From Sphingobacteriales bacterium (GTDB taxonomy: Bacteria > Bacteroidota > Bacteroidia > Chitinophagales > Chitinophagaceae), in assembly GCA_023251235.1 (NCBI GenBank), contig JAHEZE010000028.1, forward strand, positions 1 to 32,708: 32,708 nt of DNA, in the 5' to 3' direction. Of the stretch, positions 32,266 through 32,708 are shown piece by piece. Under the pieces are notes generated by a model. The model saw only the letters and a program-made list of their open reading frames with translations. It made no database searches and was not told the DNA's origin. Both the position numbers and the translations under genes were made by a program. The number at the start of each line of letters is the position of its first letter. The stretch's first letter is position 1.

Positions 32266-32708
32266 TATTTCATCTCTTGAATTATTTGTTTTAAGTCATC
32301 ACGCATTTCCGGATAAATTTCTTTTCTTATCTGCATTTGTCCATCTCCATCTTTGTAAATTATGGAATTGAATTTACCATTTTTTTCATCCTTTGCCGGA
32401 TAGTCTTCGCGGAAATGTGCACCCCGACTTTCTTTTCTTTCAATAGCTGCTATAGTTATGGCTTCTGATACTGTCAGAAGATTTTTAAGATCCAGAGCTG
32501 TGTGCCAGCCTGTATTATATTCACGGTTGCCTGTCACATAAATATTTTCTGAACGCTTATACATCAGTTTTAAATGTTCAACAGCACGAAGCATTTCTGA
32601 TTCAGTTCTTACAATTCCTACCAACTGTTGCATCATCTCCTGTAAAGCATGTTGTACATCAAAGGGATTATCTCCTTTCTCTCTTTCAAAACCTTCCAAC
32701 GCCCATTT
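32265..32708 (-). CDS. sdhA: succinate dehydrogenase/fumarate reductase flavoprotein, 3' part
   Basis: The last 147 codons of a flavoprotein gene that continues past the right edge. The frame is open to the edge (KWALEGFEREKGDNPFDVQ), and the apparent start at 32699 is only a TTG inside it. The segment is the helical C-terminal domain. HTALDLKNLLTVSEAI and the near-invariant RKESRGAHFREDYP belong to SdhA/FrdA, where the Arg-rich part supports capping and substrate/FAD contacts. The stop overlaps the sdhB start by one base. Domains for FAD and dicarboxylate binding are outside the window. Confidence 0.93.
   Translation of the reverse strand, partial: KWALEGFEREKGDNPFDVQHALQEMMQQLVGIVRTESEMLRAVEHLKLMYKRSENIYVTGNREYNTGWHTALDLKNLLTVSEAITIAAIERKESRGAHFREDYPAKDEKNGKFNSIIYKDGDGQMQIRKEIYPEMRDDLKQIIQEMK

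Noticed and set aside
1-32708. Mobile elements, phage genes, CRISPR arrays, toxin-antitoxin pairs or biosynthetic clusters
   Set aside because: No transposase, integrase, direct-repeat array or defence-like gene group was found in either strand; the small palindromes are the only repeated structure.

Overview
The window is a piece of an AT-rich Bacteroidota chromosome, most likely from the Chitinophagaceae or a close relative. The support is gene content (sigma-54, a SMUG2-type glycosylase, a DUF4834-like protein, a Bacteroidota-type PurF of about 620 residues, S9B dipeptidyl peptidase IV), tRNAs without encoded CCA, TAnnTTTG promoter-like boxes, starts without Shine-Dalgarno sequences, and many small dispersed palindromes of the kind scattered through these genomes. 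No insertion sequence, phage gene, CRISPR array or biosynthetic cluster was seen. Coding is housekeeping in character; the unusual material lies mainly between the genes.

Layout. 1-3.8 kb: a possible gene end and a terminator, then a leftward operon for 5-oxoproline use (pxpB-pxpC-pxpA plus an NRAMP-like transporter). 3.8-4.85 kb: radical SAM/SPASM protein. 4.85-5.7 kb: a poor region on the minus strand with a small secreted protein, a frameshifted small gene, a 29-codon ORF and a dispersed repeat. 5.8-8.0 kb: rpoN and a PAP2-like membrane protein. 8.3-11.8 kb, leftward: AI-2E-family permease, MATE exporter, SMUG2-type DNA glycosylase. 12.0-16.8 kb, rightward: dipeptidyl peptidase IV, Fe-S L-serine dehydratase, an FGE-like sulfatase-modifying-factor homologue. 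17.0-19.9 kb, leftward: tRNA-Asn, Rieske protein, HflX, outer-membrane beta-barrel protein, a CAT-anticodon tRNA with a decayed tandem copy, and a DUF4834-like protein. 20.3-25.0 kb: the classical rimP-nusA-infB translation/transcription operon, with a palindrome in every gap. 25.1-29.1 kb: parvulin-type periplasmic chaperone, PurF-like amidophosphoribosyltransferase, SixA-like phosphatase. 29.2-32.7 kb: GT28-type glycosyltransferase, a tiny lipoprotein missed by length cut-offs, an 80-residue protein, a TPR-like protein, and succinate dehydrogenase/fumarate reductase sdhB plus the 3' part of sdhA.

How the genes work together. DPP IV (dipeptide release outside the cytoplasm), serine dehydratase (serine to pyruvate) and the Pxp operon (5-oxoproline to glutamate) fit an organism that uses peptides and amino acids. 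The rimP-nusA-infB block, both tRNAs and HflX serve translation.

The most interesting signal is a set of short GC-rich palindromes. One is a perfect 20-nt palindrome inside an outer-membrane protein gene, read as LPAGRQG. A near-identical one lies inside the purF-like gene, read as LPAGQAG. A relative sits in the purF 5' leader. This resembles, but is not homologous to, the protein-coding palindromic elements of Rickettsia. Copy number and mobility cannot be judged from one window.
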